The translations under genes were made by a program, and so were the position numbers. Under the pieces are notes generated by a model. That model did not search any database, was not told where the DNA came from, and saw only the letters and a program-made list of their open reading frames with translations. A stretch of DNA of 64,000 nt from Halovenus amylolytica (lineage in GTDB: Archaea; Halobacteriota; Halobacteria; Halobacteriales; Haloarculaceae): NCBI GenBank assembly GCA_004015825.1, contig SAYS01000001.1:124001-188000 (forward strand). Reading direction: 5' to 3'. This document shows, one piece after another, positions 1 to 10,700 of the stretch (position 1 is the first letter of the stretch; the number at the start of each line of letters is the position of its first letter).

Positions 1-1
1 T

Positions 2-2155
2 TCGAACCGCGACGGAACGACGACGGTCGCAAACCGGTACGATCTCGAAAAGGCCGTCCCCCTGGAGAAAAAGAGCCACTTCGTCGAACAGAACCGCTAC
101 TGGGTGAACAAACCGTACGCGTTCGTCATTATTTTCAAGTCACAGAAAGAAAACGAGATCAAGTACTACGTTATCGAACCCCATCTCAACGAGATCGAAG
201 CCGAACTCCTCGATTTTCTCTCCCAGAAGCTCAAGACGGCGATCAAATACTCCGAGGACGAGGTCATCGCACAGGGCGACGAAGCGAACCGCGCGGGTGT
301 GATCGAACGGGAAGCAGAACGACTGTTGCAGCGGTACGATCTCTACAAGGGCAAAACGCGAGCAGAACGCAGACCCGTCGCGGCACCCGAGGAGAACGGT
401 GCGGACGAGCCAGAACCACTCGAGAGTGGCGAGCCTGTCGTCGACGCAGAGAGCACCGATCTGGCGACTGTCGACGAGACCGACGAGTCCAGCGGCGGAT
501 TTCTCGACTCCCTCAAGGGCGTGTTCAGCAACGGCGGCTCCGAACAGAGTGATGCGAGCGAGGTCGACTTCACGCCGACGGTCGGCGAACTCAACGGGAT
601 CAAGGTCCGTCCGGAGCCGATCCTCATCGCGGAGGACGCCGATACTCTAAACGAGTACCAGGTCGAGAAGATTCTCTATGTTCTGAAACGCGATTTCATC
701 GGCTACGCCAACATCGACCCGATCAAACACGACATCAACGTCGAGGATATCTCCTGTGACGGCTACAACAGCCGTGTGTTCGCCTACCACACCGACTACG
801 AGCAGATCATCACGAACATCGAACACGGGAAAGAGGAACTCGACGATTTCGTCGTCAAACTGGCCCAGCGATCCGGCAAGGGCATCTCGAAACGCCAGCC
901 ACAGGTCGACGCGACGCTGCCGGACGGTTCGCGTGCCCAGCTCACACTCGGTGCGGAGGTCTCCGATCACGGGACCAACTACACCATCCGTCAGTTCAAA
1001 GACGTCCCGTTCACGCCGGTGGACCTGATCAACTGGAACACGTTCAACCTCGACGAGATGGCTTTCCTGTGGCTCTGTATCGAAAATCACAAATCGTTGA
1101 TCTTCGCCGGCGGTACTGCATCGGGGAAGACGACGAGCCTGAACGCAGTCTCGCTTTTTATCCCCTCCAGTGCGAAGATCGTCTCAATCGAGGACACCCG
1201 CGAGGTCGAACTCCCACAGCGTAACTGGGTCGCGAGCGTCACACGTCCCTCCTTCGGTGAGGACGACACCGGTGACGTCGATGAGTTCGACCTGCTCGAA
1301 GCCGCACTGCGGCAACGACCTGACTACATCGTGATGGGAGAGATCCGTGGTGAGGAAGGGCGGACAGCCTTCCAGGTCATGTCCACGGGGCACACCACCT
1401 ACACCACGTTCCACGCCGACTCGGTCGGCGAGGTCATCAAGCGGTTCACGACCGATCCGATCAACGTCTCGAAGACGCTGTTTACCGCACTGGATCTCGT
1501 TTCGATCCAGACACAGACACGCGTCGACGGCCAGAAGGTCCGCCGAAACAAGGTGCTGACCGAGATCAACGAGTACTCGCCGGAGAACGACGAGATCAAC
1601 GTCCGGGACGTCTACGAGTGGCGTGCCGAGACGGACAACTACATCCAGATGGGGTCGTCGAACACGCTCGAAGAGATCAAATTCGACCGTGGCTGGAGCG
1701 AGGACCGGCTCAACGAGGAGCTGTTCAAACGGAAGACCGTTCTGGCATACCTCATCCAGAACGGCCTCAACACGTACACCGAGGTCGCCGCGACCCTCCA
1801 GGCGTTTATCAACGATCCGGAGACGATTCTGGCGATCATCTCCCGGGACAAGCTCGCACGCTCGCTTGAGGATCTGCGTGAGATGGAGTCCGTCAAGATC
1901 GATGTCGATCCGGCCAAAGAGGAACTCGTTCCCCGTCCGGAGGCGACCGGGGAGATGCTGACCGAAACCAACGAGATACTCTCGAAAGCCGAACCGCTGC
2001 TCGAACGGTACCGGAACATGGAGACCGGTGATCTGATCGAGGCACTCGAAGGGCGAAACGACACGGACAGGGGCCAGTCGGAGATGTCCGACGACGACGA
2101 GATCGACTTCGGACAGTTCGTTCCGAAAGCAGGGTCGGAGGCTGAAGAAGAATGA
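2..2155 (+). CDS. pilB: PilB/GspE-type archaeal type IV pilus assembly ATPase (5' truncated)
   Basis: Cytoplasmic motor ATPase of the secretion superfamily (GspE/VirB11 type) that powers assembly of type IV pilus-like filaments. The reading frame is open from base 2 through the first GTG at 104, and the upstream residues fit the family, so the true start lies outside the window and 104 is not the start. Visible motifs are Walker A GGTASGKTT (near base 1110), a Walker B region VMGEIRGEE (near 1336), and a conserved His box STGHTTYTTFHAD. An acidic, low-complexity linker lies around bases 400-560. The stop overlaps the start of the PilC gene by four bases (ATGA), the usual pilB-pilC coupling. 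Several haloarchaeal genomes carry more than one PilB/PilC pair, so which paralogue this is cannot be told here. Confidence 0.95.
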   Translation, partial: SNRDGTTTVANRYDLEKAVPLEKKSHFVEQNRYWVNKPYAFVIIFKSQKENEIKYYVIEPHLNEIEAELLDFLSQKLKTAIKYSEDEVIAQGDEANRAGVIEREAERLLQRYDLYKGKTRAERRPVAAPEENGADEPEPLESGEPVVDAESTDLATVDETDESSGGFLDSLKGVFSNGGSEQSDASEVDFTPTVGELNGIKVRPEPILIAEDADTLNEYQVEKILYVLKRDFIGYANIDPIKHDINVEDISCDGYNSRVFAYHTDYEQIITNIEHGKEELDDFVVKLAQRSGKGISKRQPQVDATLPDGSRAQLTLGAEVSDHGTNYTIRQFKDVPFTPVDLINWNTFNLDEMAFLWLCIENHKSLIFAGGTASGKTTSLNAVSLFIPSSAKIVSIEDTREVELPQRNWVASVTRPSFGEDDTGDVDEFDLLEAALRQRPDYIVMGEIRGEEGRTAFQVMSTGHTTYTTFHADSVGEVIKRFTTDPINVSKTLFTALDLVSIQTQTRVDGQKVRRNKVLTEINEYSPENDEINVRDVYEWRAETDNYIQMGSSNTLEEIKFDRGWSEDRLNEELFKRKTVLAYLIQNGLNTYTEVAATLQAFINDPETILAIISRDKLARSLEDLREMESVKIDVDPAKEELVPRPEATGEMLTETNEILSKAEPLLERYRNMETGDLIEALEGRNDTDRGQSEMSDDDEIDFGQFVPKAGSEAEEE

Positions 2156-4302
2156 GTCTCGACACCCAGAGCGACGAGGTGCCACATCAGGAGCGTGGCG
2201 AAGACTCGCTCGGCGGCCGATTTTACCCCCTCTACCGGCGACTGTTCAGTGACCACAGCGGCTTCGTCAAAAGCGTCGAGCGCAAACTCGCACAGGCCCG
2301 GATGTCCGACAACGTCGAGTTGTTCATCTCGCGGGCACTCGCAGTCGGGCTCATCGCGGGGCTGGGGCTCTGGGTGCTCGGTATGTTGGTCGGCTGGCTC
2401 TTTCTCCAGATCGTCGGCTGGGGTGGACTCGTCCCCGTTCCGGAGTACGTCTCCCAGATCCTCGATATCATCCGAGTCCCGGCAATTATCACCATCTCCG
2501 GTCTGTTATTCGGAACGATCGGATTTTTGATCGGCTTCGGCTCGTTGATCGCCGTCCCCTACTTCCGGTCCAGTGGCCGCGAACGGGAGATCAACACACT
2601 GCTCGCTGACTCGGTATCTTTTATGTACGCCCTGTCGGTGGGTGGGATGAACCAGCTGGAGATCCTGCGTGCGATGGCGAAAGCCGACGACACCTACGGT
2701 GAGGTCTCCAAGGAGTTCCAGTCGATCGTCCTGGAGACGGAGTATTTCGATACGGACTACCGAACTGCCGTCCAGAATCAGGCACTCGAAACCCCCAGTG
2801 ACGAACTCGCACAGTTCCTGACGGATATGCTCTCGATCATCGACTCCGGGGGTGACATGACCAGCTTCCTGGAAGACCAGAAGGACAAACAGCTCCGGAC
2901 GGCCCAGCAGGAACAACAGAAACAGCTCGATACCCTCGAACTGTTCGGCGAGATGTTCATGACGCTGTCGCTGTTCCCACTCTTACTGATCATTATTCTC
3001 GTCATCATGGGGTTGATGGGCGACGGACTCGACCGGTTCATGCTCAACGGGACGGTGTACGGGCTGATCCCGTTGATCGGGGCCGGCTTCCTCGTGCTCG
3101 TCTCGACTGTCACACAGGACGAGATCGGTGACGGCTATCTCCGCCCGGACGCCGGTGAGGATTTCACCGTCGAGGAGGGGATCGGCGTCTTCAACCCCGG
3201 ACTCGTCGAGAAGTACACCGGCGACAAGCAGGTCTTCGACCAGATCAAGCGTCGCGAAGGGACCCACGAACTGATGAGTATCCTCCGTGCCCCCCACCGT
3301 TTCTTCCGGGACCATCCGAAACTGGTCTTGCTGGTCACGCTGCCGCTGACAGCACTCATTTACATCGGGCTGGTCGTCGCTGGCAACGTCCCGACGGACA
3401 TCGAAGGCATCCAGGACCGACCGGTCTGGGGGACCTTCGTCTGGATGTACATCCCGATCTACGTGAACATGCTCCCGCTCGCTGTCTTCCACGAGTGGAA
3501 CGTCCTCTCCCGGAAGGCAGTGGTCGGTGATCTCTCCGAGAATCTCCGAAAACTCGCGAGTGCGAACGATACGGGGCTGACGCTGCTGGAGTCGATCAAG
3601 AACGTCTCCGAAACCTCCTCGGGGAAACTGTCGACGGAGTTCGAGACGATGCACGCGAAAGTCAACTACGGGACCAGCCTGAAAGACGCGTTACGGGAGT
3701 TCAACAACAAGTACCATCTCCCACGCCTCTCGCGGACGATCAAACTGATCAGTGAGGCGCAGGAGGCGTCGAGTCAGATCCAGGACGTGCTCTCGACGGC
3801 CGCGGTCGCCTCCGAGAACCAGGACCAGATCGCCCGCGAGCGGAAGGCACGGACCCGGATGCAGATGGTGATTATCATCATGACCTTCCTGACGCTACTC
3901 GCTGTGATGGGGCTGCTGAAAGTGCAGTTCCTGGATACGATGGCCGCGCTCGGCAGCGCTGGCTCGGAAAGCGGCAGCGACGCCGCGTCCGGACAGTTCG
4001 GTGCCGATATCGATACTGGCTATCTCTCGATGGTCTTCTTCCACGCGGTGACTATTCAGGCGATCGTCTCCTCCTTTATCGCGGGCTACATCCGGAGTGT
4101 CGATCTGATGGCCGGTCTGAAATATGCCGTTGTGCTCGCTACGATCACGCTCATCGTCTGGACTGTCGTCGAGCAGATATCCAGCGCCGGCGAGGGCGAG
4201 GAAGCTGCTGCCCTCCTCTTTGCGATCGGGTCGACGGGGTGGTCGATCTGGGGTCCCTCCGTTCGGCGCGAAACTGAATCGTCTCCTCCTGACAAGCTAT
4301 GA
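2152..4302 (+). CDS. pilC: PilC/TadC-like membrane platform protein (T2SF domains)
   Basis: Integral membrane partner of the PilB ATPase, the platform on which pilin subunits are assembled. The 716-residue protein contains two GspF/T2SF cytoplasmic helical domains (about residues 147-270 and 463-580), each followed by strong hydrophobic segments (for example around residues 270-300 and 575-595), plus N-terminal membrane segments around 60-140 and further ones near the C-terminus. This doubled arrangement is typical of haloarchaeal PilC. The start overlaps the pilB stop as ATGA and its own stop overlaps the next gene by four bases, so the genes are almost certainly one transcriptional and translational unit. 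Confidence 0.93.
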   Translation: MSLDTQSDEVPHQERGEDSLGGRFYPLYRRLFSDHSGFVKSVERKLAQARMSDNVELFISRALAVGLIAGLGLWVLGMLVGWLFLQIVGWGGLVPVPEYVSQILDIIRVPAIITISGLLFGTIGFLIGFGSLIAVPYFRSSGREREINTLLADSVSFMYALSVGGMNQLEILRAMAKADDTYGEVSKEFQSIVLETEYFDTDYRTAVQNQALETPSDELAQFLTDMLSIIDSGGDMTSFLEDQKDKQLRTAQQEQQKQLDTLELFGEMFMTLSLFPLLLIIILVIMGLMGDGLDRFMLNGTVYGLIPLIGAGFLVLVSTVTQDEIGDGYLRPDAGEDFTVEEGIGVFNPGLVEKYTGDKQVFDQIKRREGTHELMSILRAPHRFFRDHPKLVLLVTLPLTALIYIGLVVAGNVPTDIEGIQDRPVWGTFVWMYIPIYVNMLPLAVFHEWNVLSRKAVVGDLSENLRKLASANDTGLTLLESIKNVSETSSGKLSTEFETMHAKVNYGTSLKDALREFNNKYHLPRLSRTIKLISEAQEASSQIQDVLSTAAVASENQDQIARERKARTRMQMVIIIMTFLTLLAVMGLLKVQFLDTMAALGSAGSESGSDAASGQFGADIDTGYLSMVFFHAVTIQAIVSSFIAGYIRSVDLMAGLKYAVVLATITLIVWTVVEQISSAGEGEEAAALLFAIGSTGWSIWGPSVRRETESSPPDKL

Positions 4303-4733
4303 ACACACGTGGCCAGACTGCCTACGATTATCTCCTCGGTGTTGTCCTGTTACTCGTGACAATTATCGCGGTCCTCGCGTTGTTCCCCCAGCTGTTCGGT
4401 CCGTTCGTCGATCCAGTGTCGACAGACCAGCAGAAGATGGCCGACAGCCTCTCCGCGGAACTGATCGAGACCAACAGTACGCTCGACAACGAGCGAACGC
4501 TCGATCTGAATACGCTCGACGACGCCTACGTCACCCAGCTCAAAAACCGGACTGGGGTCCCCGAGATACGGAACGTGAATATCACCGTCCAGGACGGGCC
4601 GGGTGACGTTATTGGACAGGGCGGCGACCGACGGTATGGGGTCGATCCCGCCGCGACGACCGTTCGACAGATACGGCTGGCCGAGGCCGGCGACTGCCGG
4701 GACGGCTGTCAACTCGTCGTGAGGGTGTGGTAA
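4299..4733 (+). CDS. Small pilin-like protein (DUF7287-type)
   Basis: A 144-residue protein with a very short basic N-terminus followed by RGQTAYDYLLG and a hydrophobic stretch of about 20 residues, which is the layout of an archaeal class III (prepilin peptidase PibD) signal. The remainder is a small hydrophilic extracytoplasmic domain with two cysteines near the C-terminus (CRDGC). It matches, from memory, a haloarchaeal-only family (DUF7287) found directly behind pilC. Likely a minor pilin or pilus assembly component; that role is inferred from signal and position. It overlaps pilC by four bases and precedes another pilin-like gene by one base. Confidence 0.8.
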   Translation: MNTRGQTAYDYLLGVVLLLVTIIAVLALFPQLFGPFVDPVSTDQQKMADSLSAELIETNSTLDNERTLDLNTLDDAYVTQLKNRTGVPEIRNVNITVQDGPGDVIGQGGDRRYGVDPAATTVRQIRLAEAGDCRDGCQLVVRVW

Positions 4734-4734
4734 G

Positions 4735-5334
4735 ATGCGCGAGATGCAACACAACCGAGGCCAGGCCTACGCACTCGAAGGGATCATCGGTGCGGTGATC
4801 GTCGTCTCGGCGCTCCTCCTCGGGCTCCAGGCTGTCGATATCGCTCCGTGGACGGCGGGCGACGAGCGCGCAACCGAGGATATTCGCACCCAGATGGGCG
4901 ATACGCTCGACGGGGCCCAGGACAGCGATGCACTCCGGACTGTCGCCACCTGTCTGGCCTCGGACGACGAACCACATCCAAACGTCGCCGCGGCGGAGGG
5001 GGTCACCACGGAGTTCGGGGATATCCTGGCGAACACCACTGCGGAGAGTTTCAACTACCAGATCTATCTCGATTACAACACGAGCAGTGGGATCCAGACG
5101 GTCGGTATCGATACCGGCTCCCCGCTTCCGAACCAGCCGACAGCGACGGTCTCACGTGAGGTTGCGCTGTACGATTCCGACATCGTCCGTGAGAATCCGA
5201 GCTGCGTGCCACGGATCGGTGCTGACGGTGAGCCGCTCACCCTCGAAGACGAGTCGGGTGATATCTACCTCGAAGATCAGGATCCGGACAGTGAACTGTT
5301 TGCCGTCGTCAGAATCCGGGTGACTGCATGGTGA
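4735..5334 (+). CDS. Small pilin-like protein (DUF7288-type)
   Basis: A 199-residue protein beginning with a short charged N-terminus, RGQAYALEGIIG and a hydrophobic helix to about residue 35, a pilin-type signal. The ectodomain is acidic and holds a few cysteines (for example CLAS and NPSCVPR). It resembles a haloarchaeal family (DUF7288) that travels with pilB/pilC. A role as minor pilin or tip component is inferred. It starts one base after the previous stop, and its end overlaps the next gene by seven bases, which supports operon expression. Confidence 0.8.
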   Translation: MREMQHNRGQAYALEGIIGAVIVVSALLLGLQAVDIAPWTAGDERATEDIRTQMGDTLDGAQDSDALRTVATCLASDDEPHPNVAAAEGVTTEFGDILANTTAESFNYQIYLDYNTSSGIQTVGIDTGSPLPNQPTATVSREVALYDSDIVRENPSCVPRIGADGEPLTLEDESGDIYLEDQDPDSELFAVVRIRVTAW

Positions 5335-6227
5335 CCGCGAGCCACGGCGACCGCGGGCAGTTGCTGCTCGTCGCTGCGATCGTCGTCGCGACGACCGTCC
5401 TCGGTGCGGTCGTCCTGCTGAACACCGTCCACTCCTCGCCGGATCTGAGCGCACAGACGGACGCACAGAGTGTTACCAATACAGAGCGGACGATCCCACA
5501 GATCGAGCACGACCTCCGTGGACTGTTCATGGCGAGTAGCCTGGAAAACGGCACACGGCTCCCGTACGTGGACCGATCCGGTTCGTTCGACGCTGCTGTC
5601 GATGCCTACAGCGGGGAGTACACACGACTCATCTCGACGGACCAATCCGCAGTCGTGGCAGTCGAGCACAACGCGTCCGAAAGCATCGACGGTGCTGTGG
5701 CGTACGCGAACCAGAGTTCGGCGGACTTCGTGGATAGCGGAAACGAGTTCGTGGTGACGGATGCCGAGGAACTGCCACGGCTCCGGATTCGTCTCGACGA
5801 CGTGACCGACGATCTGCGAGTGCGAATCAATAGCTCAGATCCCCTGGGTACCACTGGCGACGATATCGAGTTCGAGGTCAGTGATAGCGGTGGTCTCACG
5901 GGCGATATCCAGTGTTCCGGTGCCGACGATGCGCCGGTCGAGATCGATCTCGTCCACGGTGCCGGCGAGGTGACCAGCGACGACGCCTACTGTACCGTCG
6001 CGGTCGACGAGAGCGACTGGAATCTCGACGAGTACAACGTCAAATTCGAATACGGGACAGACACGAACGGGACCTACGCGGTTTCAGGGGAAGAGGGTGG
6101 ACCCGACCCGATCGACTGTGTCGACCCCTGTGAAACTGGCATCGTCAACCCGGTGTTCGATCTCACCTACCAGGATCCGAACGCAGCCTACAGTTCGACG
6201 TTTACACTCTACGCGAGGGATGTCTGA
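5328..6227 (+). CDS. Pilin-like protein (DUF7261-type)
   Basis: A 299-residue protein with N-terminal GDRGQLLLVAAIVVATTVLG, i.e. a charged start followed by a single hydrophobic helix, then a 260-residue soluble, strongly acidic domain with several cysteines in its C-terminal third (CSGADDA, YCTVAV, CVDPCETG). It fits a haloarchaeal family (DUF7261) in pilus loci. The helix has the pilin-like placement but the cleavage motif is less canonical than in its neighbours. It overlaps both neighbouring genes (by seven bases upstream and one base downstream). Exact function unknown. Confidence 0.78.
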   Translation: MVTASHGDRGQLLLVAAIVVATTVLGAVVLLNTVHSSPDLSAQTDAQSVTNTERTIPQIEHDLRGLFMASSLENGTRLPYVDRSGSFDAAVDAYSGEYTRLISTDQSAVVAVEHNASESIDGAVAYANQSSADFVDSGNEFVVTDAEELPRLRIRLDDVTDDLRVRINSSDPLGTTGDDIEFEVSDSGGLTGDIQCSGADDAPVEIDLVHGAGEVTSDDAYCTVAVDESDWNLDEYNVKFEYGTDTNGTYAVSGEEGGPDPIDCVDPCETGIVNPVFDLTYQDPNAAYSSTFTLYARDV

Positions 6228-6694
6228 TGAAACGGAACAGCCACAATCTCGACGACGATACCCGGGCAGTCTCGATTGCGATCACACACGCGCTGACGGT
6301 CGCGATTACGACGGTTCTCGTCTCCGGACTGTTGATCTCCTCGGGAACCCTACTGGAGTCCCAGGAAGAACGCGTCGGCGACGATCAACTCTCCGAGATC
6401 GGTAGTGACGTCGTCTCCTACATTAACGAGTTCGATCGCCTCAACGGGACCGGCACCGAGGTCACTGCGACAGTGACACCGAACTACCCGGATCGGATCG
6501 TCGGCACCTACGTGTACAATATCGAACTGTACGACGATGGGACCGTCGAGGTCCGATCGAACCGGCTCGGCCAGTCCGCGGCGTTCGAGATCGACACTGA
6601 CACCAACATCGAGGGCGGCACCGTCGCCAGCGGCAATATCGAAATAAACCTGTGTAAGAATCCACAGCGGATCACACTCGGAGGCTGTAACTGA
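6227..6694 (+). CDS. Pilin-like protein (DUF7266-type)
   Basis: A 155-residue protein with the signal-like N-terminus DTRAVSIAITHALTVAITT followed by further hydrophobic residues to about residue 42; the RAVS start is close to the RAVSPVI motif of archaeal type IV pilins. The soluble part contains two C-terminal cysteines (NLCKNPQ and GGCN), possibly a disulfide. It belongs to the same tightly packed operon, overlapping both neighbours by one base (TGATG-type junctions). Minor pilin by context; no direct evidence of function. Confidence 0.78.
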   Translation: MKRNSHNLDDDTRAVSIAITHALTVAITTVLVSGLLISSGTLLESQEERVGDDQLSEIGSDVVSYINEFDRLNGTGTEVTATVTPNYPDRIVGTYVYNIELYDDGTVEVRSNRLGQSAAFEIDTDTNIEGGTVASGNIEINLCKNPQRITLGGCN

Positions 6695-7533
6695 TGAGTA
6701 GACACCGACACGGGTGTGGACGAGCCGTCTCAGATGTCGTCGGATTCGTACTGATCTTTTCGATCATCATCACGGGTGTCGGCGTCGTCTCCGTGACCGG
6801 ATTCGATGCGCTGTCGGAGTTTACGAACGAACAGCAAGTCGAGAACAGCGAGCGGGGGATGGCGTCGGCCGCCGCGACGCTGGATAAACTCCACCGCAAC
6901 GGCGACACCTATCGGCAGTTCGATCTCTCACTCGGCGCCGGGACCCTCTGGCTCAACGAGACCGAGATCGATCTCGGCGGCGATATCGATACCAGTACGT
7001 TACCCGACAACGGGAATCTCAAGGTCAACGCACTCGAACACCGGTTCGATCTCTCCTCGGGTGAGGTGACCATCGCCTACGAAGCTGGCGGGCTGTTCCG
7101 GACACAGAGTGCAACGCCGCGGTACGATCCGACGATCCAGTGTGCGGCCGGTCCCGACGGTGATACCACGATCGTCTCGCTGGTCAACCTGACTGCCTCG
7201 GACCGGATCGACCGGTCGGGATCGTACGACAGCGAGATCGCCATCAGTCCGACCTCGATTCCAAACGAGACACCGGTCGGTGCTGACAACCAGTTCGTTA
7301 GCTTCCGGGCAGCACTGATCGATCAGGATCGGATCGTCGACACCGATTTCGACGCCGGTGACGAGATCACGATCGACGTCTCCCAGTCTGCCTACCCCGG
7401 CCAGTGGGACCGCTACCTCGAAGCGAACGGCTGGACCGACAACGGTGGCGGCGAGTACGCCTGCGGTGGCGACTCTGTACTGGTTCGTGTCTCGACGATC
7501 CAGCTCTCACTGCTCGAACGGACGACCACCTGA
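6694..7533 (+). CDS. Pilin-like protein (DUF7289-type)
   Basis: A 279-residue protein with an N-terminal class III-like signal, GRAVSDVVGFVLIFSIII, and an extracytoplasmic domain rich in Asp and Thr. The family (DUF7289) is haloarchaeal and is usually the last gene of the pilB-pilC-minor pilin operon, as here. Its N-terminal 70 residues resemble those of the giant protein encoded next (SRGISEILGTVLVFSFVII), suggesting a shared assembly route. It begins on the last base of the preceding gene. A T6 tract follows the stop codon, consistent with the end of the transcription unit. Confidence 0.78.
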   Translation: MSRHRHGCGRAVSDVVGFVLIFSIIITGVGVVSVTGFDALSEFTNEQQVENSERGMASAAATLDKLHRNGDTYRQFDLSLGAGTLWLNETEIDLGGDIDTSTLPDNGNLKVNALEHRFDLSSGEVTIAYEAGGLFRTQSATPRYDPTIQCAAGPDGDTTIVSLVNLTASDRIDRSGSYDSEIAISPTSIPNETPVGADNQFVSFRAALIDQDRIVDTDFDAGDEITIDVSQSAYPGQWDRYLEANGWTDNGGGEYACGGDSVLVRVSTIQLSLLERTTT

Positions 7534-7540
7534 CACGCCG

Positions 7541-7546
7541 TTTTTT
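7541..7546 (+). terminator. Oligo-T tract after the pilus operon
   Basis: Six T residues flanked by GCCG and GGCC lie eight bases after the stop of the last small pilin-like gene. Archaeal termination commonly uses such U-rich runs. The next gene has its own AT-rich promoter, which supports a transcript end here; not proven. Confidence 0.45.
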
Positions 7547-7599
7547 GGCCGTGTCCTGTTCGTTGGCAGTGAATACGAGGACTGGATTTCTAATCTCAG

Positions 7600-7707
7600 T
7601 AGTTGAAATAGATAAACGCAAGACGCAAGTATAAAATAAAAATATTACAAATAATAAGATACATCATACATTCTTATATATGTAGCTGACATTACTCCAG
7701 TACAATA
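7600..7707 (+). promoter_or_regulatory. AT-rich promoter of the giant pilin-like protein
   Basis: The last 100 bases before the ATG at 7708 are strikingly AT-rich compared with the surrounding genes (AATAAAAATATT and AATAATAAGAT runs). A TATA-like TTATATATG lies at about 7674-7682, some 26-33 bases before the start codon, the spacing expected for a leaderless or very short-leader transcript. It separates this gene from the pilus operon, so expression may be independent. Confidence 0.55.
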
Positions 7708-10700
7708 ATGCTGGGAAGGGGTCAAGGTGGTGATAGTCGCGGGATTTCAGAGATCCTGGGTACAGTGTTGGTTTTTTCGTTCGTCATTATCATTGCATTT
7801 TCACTGGTGATGGTCGGGTTCAACGTCTTCGACGATGCGACCGACGACACAGAAAAACGAGTGGGGCAGGACACTATTGTCGAGATCGGGGATCGACTCG
7901 GATCGGTCAGTAGCAGTACAGTCGAAAGCGCAACGACGCTGTCGGTGCCACGCGGTGTCGGCCAGGATCTTCGCGCGGATTCGGACAACGGACGGCTACT
8001 GGTCGAGGTCACCACGACAGATCCCAACCTTAGCGTGGACGATATCGCGGCTGATCAACTCACAAATACGACCGAGTTCGAACTCGGGACCGTGGCCCAC
8101 CAGCAAGATGACGGACCGGAAACGGTGTACCAGGGTGGGATGGTGTTCGAACGTGAGGGCAGTACGGTCCGGATTCTGTCCGAGCCAAACTTCAACTACA
8201 ACGGCGGCCGTCTCGACTTTTCGTTTACCGGACTTAGCGATCTCGACTCACTTTCCGAAGGTGACGAGCTGTATGCAGAACGTAATATCGACGCCTCGCA
8301 GGAACGCATCGACGAGATCAACCGGATAATTGCCGAACAGCGAACGATCGGCAACGATACCGACAATCCGATCGGGTACGCACCAGTCTCTGTCAATCTG
8401 ACCATCCAGACGGCGTATCCGGAGGCGTGGGAGGCCTACGCTGACCGAAAAGATATGACGGAGAATAGCGTGAATGTTGTCCCACGGGACGACAGTATCA
8501 CGTTCGGGTTCCCGTCGATCAGTGGCTCTAACACTACCGGTGCTAACTTCGCGTCGAACGTCATCTACACCGGCGACCACCAGGCTGCGCATCTGTACTA
8601 CAACGATTCCCTGGGGACTGTCGGTAATCTGGGGCCCGGTGGATTCAACGTAACCGAGGTGGAGGGATGGACCGGCATTCCGCAGTTGCATCAAGATCAG
8701 TACGGGGTTGCTGTGGCTGATGACGACATGTGGAAGATCGCATACCTGGCGAATCAGGGGAGCAGTCTGGAGTGGTACAACGTCTCTACGGAGATCGGTC
8801 GGAATGGCAAGCCCCAGGGTCCCGAAGTAAGCGAACCGGACACACTGGCTGATGGGCCTGGAAATGGCGGCGGTGGCGCGAGCACTGACGAGTGGGAGTT
8901 CAGCGACGGTTCGATCGTCTGTACCGTCGTCAACAGGGGACAGAATCCGAGCGATACGACACTGGAAGATACGATCAACTCCGTCGCCGAAGGTGACTGC
9001 AACCAGGGTACTGTGACTGCGAACGAGGACCAAATTCCCGATCAGTCACCGAATTTCGAGATCAGCAATCTGGACACTGACCCCAGCTCTGGCGATTATG
9101 TGACGGGTGAACGGTTCGAAGTTGCGTTCGACGTCGAAAACACCGGCAACGCCTACGACGAGCAGTACATCTCTCTCGGTGCGGATCTGACGGGTAACGG
9201 GTCGTACGATCTCGCGGATTACACGCGTGTGACACTGTATCCGGGCGAGGACACGACTCTCGATCTGGCGTTCGAGGTTACCACGGGACTCAACGACGAT
9301 CTGGACGCTCGGGTCGTCCCGCAGACCGGCAGTGGTGGCTCTGTTGGGTTCCAGTATACCGACCAGCCGGAGTTCGACATCACGGACCTCGACAGCGATG
9401 GTACCACCGCGCCCGGTGATCGCTACAACGTGACCGCGACCATCGAGAACGACGGCTCGGAGGAAGAACAGACGGTGACGCTCACGGATTCGAGCGGTAC
9501 CGTCGTCGACACGGAGACTGTCAAACTCGGGAATCGGAACCCCAGTTCGGATACGACGGATGTAGAGCTCACGTGGGACGTGCCACTCGACGCTTCCTTC
9601 GGGTCCGGCAAGGATCTCACTGTCGAAACCCTGGACGACAGCGATACGATCACCGTCGAGCGTGAGCCTGCCGCGCTCGTCGAGGACGTCTCGACGTCGG
9701 TCGACAACAGTGCGGGTACCGTCACAGTCGAGGCGGAGATCCGAAATCCGAGCACCGCAGAACTGACCAACGCAAACGTCGCGGTCGAGCCGGGCGATCT
9801 GGCTCGCTCCGCTAGCCCGAGCGACGAGACCGTCACTGTCTCCGGGAAGAGTACGGAAACAGTCACGTTCGACTGGTCGCTGTCAGGGGACGACATCACT
9901 GACTGGACAACCGTCGAGACGGCGGACGATTCGGGCAAGGACGTGGGAGTCGTCGAACGGACTGGGAGTGTGCCCGACTGTAGTACGGTGAGCTTCGAGG
10001 GCGGAGACGGCAGTTCGGGCGATCCATACCAGATCAGTAACGTCGACCAGCTCCAGTGTATCGACGAGGATCTCGATGCCGACTACGAACTCGTCGACGA
10101 TATCGCAGCACACGGAACAGAATACTGGAACGGTGGTGACGGCTTCGAACCGATCGGAGAACAGCCACGGAACAGCAATAGCGGGAACGCATTCGACGAT
10201 GATTCCACGTTCGATGGTCAGGGGAACTCGATTGTAGGACTCACAATCGACCGCTACGACGAGCCATTCGTCGGCATGTTCTCGATCACAGAGACCTTCG
10301 AAACCAGCACCTCGGATGTCGAGGAAGGTGCGATGATCAGAGATGTCGTCCTCGAAGAGATCGACGTGCGGGGAATGACTGTCGTCGGCGGTCTCGTGGG
10401 CGGTGGTGGCGGACAGTTCAAGCGGATTTCTGTCGATGGACGCGTCGAGTCCCAGTACCAGCAGGTCGGCGGGATCGTCGGGCACGCACACGATGGCGAT
10501 CTGACAAACGAGTTGGTCTCGACTGCGACCGTGATCGGCGATCATCCGATCGTCGTCAACGGCGACCCGAGCAAGAACCATCCGTGGCAGGATACGACAG
10601 GGAGTCCGAATCTCGGGATCGGTGGCATTCTCGGTGGGATGGGGTACGATACGGAGTTCGACACCGGGTACTCCCGCGCAACTGTCTCCGGTCCCTCTTC